Below are positions 5,932 to 7,980 of a stretch of DNA of 7,980 nt, one piece after another (position 1 is the first letter of the stretch; the number at the start of each line of letters is the position of its first letter). Made by a program: the position numbers and the translations under genes. Source of the stretch: Thermoflexibacter sp. (GTDB lineage: Bacteria; Bacteroidota; Bacteroidia; Cytophagales; Thermoflexibacteraceae); the NCBI GenBank assembly GCA_025455345.1, contig JALOMS010000300.1, forward strand, positions 1 to 7,980. Direction: 5' to 3'. A model generated the notes under the pieces. It was not told the DNA's origin and ran no database searches. It saw only the letters and a list, made by a program, of their open reading frames with translations.

Positions 5932-7182
5932 TTAGTCGTATTTGCGGAAAATCACAGAACAATTATGCCCCCCAAAGCCAAAAGTATTGCTTAAGACTAC
6001 TTCTATGTTTCTACTTTGTGCTTTATTGAATGTAAAATTCAACTTATTATCTATTTCCTCATCATCAGAAAAATGATTGATAGTAGGAGGTACTATTTGA
6101 TGCTTTATTGCTAACAAAGAAGCAATTGCCTCTACTGCGCCTGCCGCTCCTAATAGGTGTCCTGTCATAGATTTGGTAGAACTGATATTGAGTTTGTAAG
6201 CGTGTTCACCAAATACTTTCTGAATTGCTTTGATTTCTTGCGGGTCTCCTATGGGTGTAGAAGTCCCATGTGTATTGATATAATCTATCTCGGAAGGTTG
6301 TAAATTTGCGTCTTCTAAAGCATTTTTCATTACAGAAATTACGCCCAATCCTTCTGGGTGAGGCGCAGAGATGTGATAAGCATCTGCTGACATTCCTCCT
6401 CCGATGAGTTCTGCATAAATTTTTGCACCTCTGGCTTTGGCATGCTCCAACTCCTCAAGAATTAATGCTCCAGCTCCTTCGCCAAGCACAAAACCATCTC
6501 TGTCTTTGTCGTATGGACGAGAAGCAGTTTCAGGAGATTCATTGCGCTCTGAAAGTGCCTTCATCGCATTAAATCCACCAATACCCGACTCTGTGGTAGC
6601 CATTTCAGAACCGCCCGTAATAATTACATTCGCTTTACCAAGTCTGATATAATTAAAAGCATCTACAATCGCATTGGTAGAGGTAGCACAGGCAGAAACG
6701 ACGGAAAAATTAAGCCCCCTGAATCCATATTTCATAGAAATATGACCCGCACTGAGGTCTATAATCATTTTAGTGATAAAAAATGGACTGATGCGAGGAG
6801 TTCCGTCTCCTTTGGCAAAAGCACTAATTTCTTCTTGGTAGGACTTGATGCCCCCAATGCCAGAACCCCAAATAACTCCCGCTCTATCCAAATTTATTTT
6901 CTCCAAGTCTAAGCCCGAATCCTTCATTGCTTCGTCTGTAGCGACAAGTGCGAATTGGCAGAAAGGGTCTATCCTTCGTGCTTCTTTCTTGTCTATGAAA
7001 TCCTCGACATTGAAATTTTTGACTTCACAAGCAAATTTTGTCTTAAACTTTGATGCATCAAATTTGGTAATCAATGCCGCACCACTCACTCCATTTTTTA
7101 AGGAGTTCCAATACTCATTAACATTGTTTCCTATGGGTGTCAATGCCCCTAAACCTGTAACTACAACTCTTTTTAAGTTCAT
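5932..7182 (-). CDS. fabF: Beta-ketoacyl-ACP synthase II
   Basis: The protein has 416 residues, full length for KAS II. It extends acyl-ACP by two carbons by decarboxylative condensation with malonyl-ACP in the cytoplasmic type II fatty-acid synthesis pathway. The start MNLKRVVVTGLGALTPIG is typical. The catalytic triad is complete: Cys165 in VSACATSTNA, His305 in NTHGTSTPIGD and His342 in KSMTGHLLGAAGA, with Lys337 in SSTKS. The RPYDKDRDGFVLGEGAG block (222-238) and the glycine-rich end FGFGGHNCSVIF (401-412) are present. It lies 163 bases downstream of acpP, its substrate carrier, and upstream of rnc, the usual Bacteroidota order. Two hairpins in the spacer before it may modulate its expression. 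The chosen ATG at 7182 is the standard family start. Confidence 0.98.
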   Translation of the reverse strand: MNLKRVVVTGLGALTPIGNNVNEYWNSLKNGVSGAALITKFDASKFKTKFACEVKNFNVEDFIDKKEARRIDPFCQFALVATDEAMKDSGLDLEKINLDRAGVIWGSGIGGIKSYQEEISAFAKGDGTPRISPFFITKMIIDLSAGHISMKYGFRGLNFSVVSACATSTNAIVDAFNYIRLGKANVIITGGSEMATTESGIGGFNAMKALSERNESPETASRPYDKDRDGFVLGEGAGALILEELEHAKARGAKIYAELIGGGMSADAYHISAPHPEGLGVISVMKNALEDANLQPSEIDYINTHGTSTPIGDPQEIKAIQKVFGEHAYKLNISSTKSMTGHLLGAAGAVEAIASLLAIKHQIVPPTINHFSDDEEIDNKLNFTFNKAQSRNIEVVLSNTFGFGGHNCSVIFRKYD

Positions 7183-7197
7183 ATTGAGACGAAGTTG

Positions 7198-7221
7198 TCG
7201 GAATGAAAATTTCGGAATGAA
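7198..7221. repeat. Tandem 10-base direct repeat upstream of fabF
   Basis: TCGGAATGAA occurs at 7198-7207 and again at 7212-7221, 14 bases start to start, 16 bases ahead of the fabF ATG. It could be an operator half-site pair or a small duplication; no regulator is suggested by the sequence. Confidence 0.5.
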
Positions 7222-7265
7222 TATATTTAAAAGTAATATTAGACTAAAGCATAAATTGGAGCAAA

Positions 7266-7296
7266 CAAGTCTTTAAGATGGTTTCCTAAAGACTTG
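7266..7296 (-). terminator. Second hairpin in the acpP-fabF spacer (attenuator-like)
   Basis: CAAGTCTTTA (7266-7275) and TAAAGACTTG (7287-7296) form a perfect 10-bp stem with an 11-base loop. On the minus strand only a short TTTG follows, so it would be a weak or partial terminator, or an mRNA-stabilising 3' end for acpP. Confidence 0.5.
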
Positions 7297-7306
7297 CTAT
7301 TTCCCA

Positions 7307-7344
7307 AAATTGGGGGGGAAGATGATATACTTCCTCCTCAATTT
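7307..7344 (-). terminator. Hairpin directly after the acpP stop codon
   Basis: Bases 7307-7321 and 7330-7344 pair over 15 positions with an 8-base loop; in the acpP transcript 13 positions pair and two are A.C mismatches (7316/7335 and 7313/7338). The stem begins one base after the acpP TAA. On the minus strand it ends in AATTTTGGG, giving a short T run. The left arm includes a run of seven G on the plus strand (7312-7318). A terminator or attenuator of acpP is the simplest reading. Confidence 0.55.
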
Positions 7345-7345
7345 A

Positions 7346-7585
7346 TTATTTTTGAGCATGCTCTTCCAAATAAGCAATTGCCTGACCTACCGTAGTGATA
7401 TTTTCAGCTTGGTCATCAGGAATAGAAATATTGAACTCTTTCTCGAATTCCATAATAAGTTCAACAGTATCCAATGAATCTGCTCCCAAATCATTGGTGA
7501 AACTTGCATCAGGAGTAACTTCAGATTCCTCCACACCTAATTTATCAATAATGATGCTTTTTACTTTTTGAGCAATTTCTGACAT
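7346..7585 (-). CDS. acpP: Acyl carrier protein
   Basis: The protein has 79 residues, very acidic, with the standard four-helix ACP layout. Ser37 in GADSLDTVEL is the attachment site for 4'-phosphopantetheine, added by AcpS. Helix II (SLDTVELIMEFEKEF, 37-51) is the recognition helix for FabF and the other fatty-acid enzymes. The ending ITTVGQAIAYLEEHAQK is typical of the family. It carries the growing acyl chain in the cytoplasm and is usually among the most abundant proteins, which fits its own promoter and the hairpins after it. The ATG at 7585 is the only sensible start; it is preceded by an A-rich leader rather than a Shine-Dalgarno sequence, as expected in Bacteroidota. Confidence 0.98.
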   Translation of the reverse strand: MSEIAQKVKSIIIDKLGVEESEVTPDASFTNDLGADSLDTVELIMEFEKEFNISIPDDQAENITTVGQAIAYLEEHAQK

Positions 7586-7617
7586 TGTTTTATCTATTTA
7601 ATTTTAAAATCTGACCG

Positions 7618-7652
7618 CAAAGAAATACATTTATTATATGAATGTCAAAAAA
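7618..7652 (-). promoter_or_regulatory. Putative acpP promoter (-33 TTG / -7 TTTCTTTG)
   Basis: On the minus strand TTTTTTG ends at 7646 and TTTCTTTG occupies 7625-7618, with 20 bases between. This fits the Bacteroidota TTG-N17-23-TAnnTTTG promoter with one mismatch in the -7 box. Transcription would begin about 25-30 bases ahead of acpP. Confidence 0.45.
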
Positions 7653-7710
7653 TTTGAAGGCTTAATTTTTATATCTGCGTTTTCCTACTGATATTTTATT
7701 GAAATATTTG

Positions 7711-7744
7711 ACCAATAATCAATCATAAGATTTTGATTATTAGT
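7711..7744. repeat. AT-rich inverted repeat
   Basis: AATAATCAA (7714-7722) and TTGATTATT (7733-7741) are perfect complements around a 10-base loop, with two more pairs outside one mismatch (AC 7711-7712 with GT 7743-7744). It contains almost no G-C pairs, so as RNA it would be weak; a protein-binding dyad is as likely. No T run marks it as a terminator. Confidence 0.4.
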
Positions 7745-7949
7745 TATTTATGTGATTTACCTATTTTCCCGTATTCATTTTTTAAAATTTCGGTAGGGTT
7801 GATAATTATTGCTTTATAAATAAGATAGACAATGTTGTTTTGCATAATTTGTTTTCTAAAAAAGATACAAAAAATGTTGAGTTTTTTACAAGTGATTTAT
7901 TTTTTTAATCTTCTCATAATAAAAATCTAACAATCAATATTTTAAAATA

Positions 7950-7979
7950 ATAGTTGTCCGATTACTTTCGGACAACTAT
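7950..7979 (-). terminator. Strong hairpin at the right edge, likely terminator of a gene beyond the window
   Basis: Bases 7950-7961 and 7968-7979 are perfect complements (12 bp, core AGTTGTCCGA/TCGGACAACT) with a six-base loop. On the minus strand it is followed by TTATTTT, so it best fits the 3' end of a minus-strand gene lying to the right. It could also terminate a plus-strand transcript, but no plus-strand gene precedes it and the following bases are not visible. Confidence 0.55.
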
Positions 7980-7980
7980 G

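Larger units (their letters stand above)
7586..7980. other. 395-base AT-rich region without a convincing gene
   Basis: Apart from the acpP promoter near its left end and the inverted repeats at 7711-7744 and 7950-7979, I see nothing here. Both strands are broken by frequent stops; the longest ATG reading frame I noted is 32 codons (7832-7930, +) and is made of low-complexity AT-rich codons. Confidence 0.6.

Noticed and set aside
7195..7203. Similarity of TTGTCGGA near fabF to the TTGTCCGA arm of the hairpin at 7950-7979
   Set aside because: Short, differs at a core base, and lacks the second arm; probably chance.
6845..7276. 143-codon plus-strand open frame over the fabF start
   Set aside because: It lies opposite the conserved fabF coding sequence and its translation has no recognisable features; it is a shadow of fabF.
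7629..7650. TTGACA and TATAAT look-alikes on the minus strand upstream of acpP
   Set aside because: They are only four bases apart, which cannot serve a sigma-70 promoter; the TTG fits better as the -33 element of a Bacteroidota promoter.
7832..7930. 32-codon plus-strand reading frame encoding a hydrophobic peptide
   Set aside because: It consists of AT-rich low-complexity codons in a non-coding region, with no promoter, no recognised toxin features beyond hydrophobicity, and no partner RNA visible.

Overview
The window looks like chromosomal DNA from a member of the Bacteroidota, probably near the Cytophagales. The DNA is AT-rich. There are no Shine-Dalgarno-like sequences ahead of the genes, and several TAnnTTTG boxes of the Bacteroidota sigma-A type lie upstream of them. 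The order acpP-fabF-rnc, the DUF4783-type secreted protein and the RsmI form without a long C-terminal tail all fit this phylum. Nothing points to a mobile element, phage, CRISPR array, rRNA or tRNA.

Layout. Bases 1-654 (+) hold rsmI (16S rRNA 2'-O-methyltransferase), missing only its first few codons at the left edge. Bases 745-1179 (+) encode a small exported DUF4783-like protein. Bases 1229-2976 (-) form a two-gene operon: a TIGR01777-type SDR/epimerase, then sdaAB (L-serine dehydratase beta subunit) two bases later. A 188-base divergent region (2977-3164) separates this from a plus-strand pair: an exported protein of unknown function (3165-3899) and a PfkB-family sugar kinase (3924-5036). 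From the right, the minus-strand cluster acpP (7346-7585), fabF (5932-7182) and rnc (5046 to about 5780) covers fatty-acid synthesis and RNase III. Bases 7586-7980 carry no convincing gene; they hold the acpP promoter and two inverted repeats.

How the genes work together. AcpP carries the growing acyl chain and FabF is the condensing enzyme that elongates it. The acpP-fabF spacer has two tandem hairpins that could lower fabF expression relative to acpP. The fabF-rnc spacer has a strong terminator-like hairpin with a TAnnTTTG box inside its loop, which would give rnc its own promoter. SdaAB needs an alpha subunit (SdaAA) that is not in the window.

Most unusual points. (1) The SDR gene carries an extra segment of about 90 residues after its Rossmann start. 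This segment resembles, from memory, the beta-lobe region of Bacteroidota RNA polymerase beta subunit (RpoB). The same gene also lacks about 40 residues near its C terminus, with the reading frame intact. (2) rnc has no ATG, GTG or TTG that would give a full-length protein; conserved RNase III sequence runs upstream of the first usable TTG, so it may start at ATT or CTG. No complete undescribed system is evident; the rest is ordinary housekeeping sequence.
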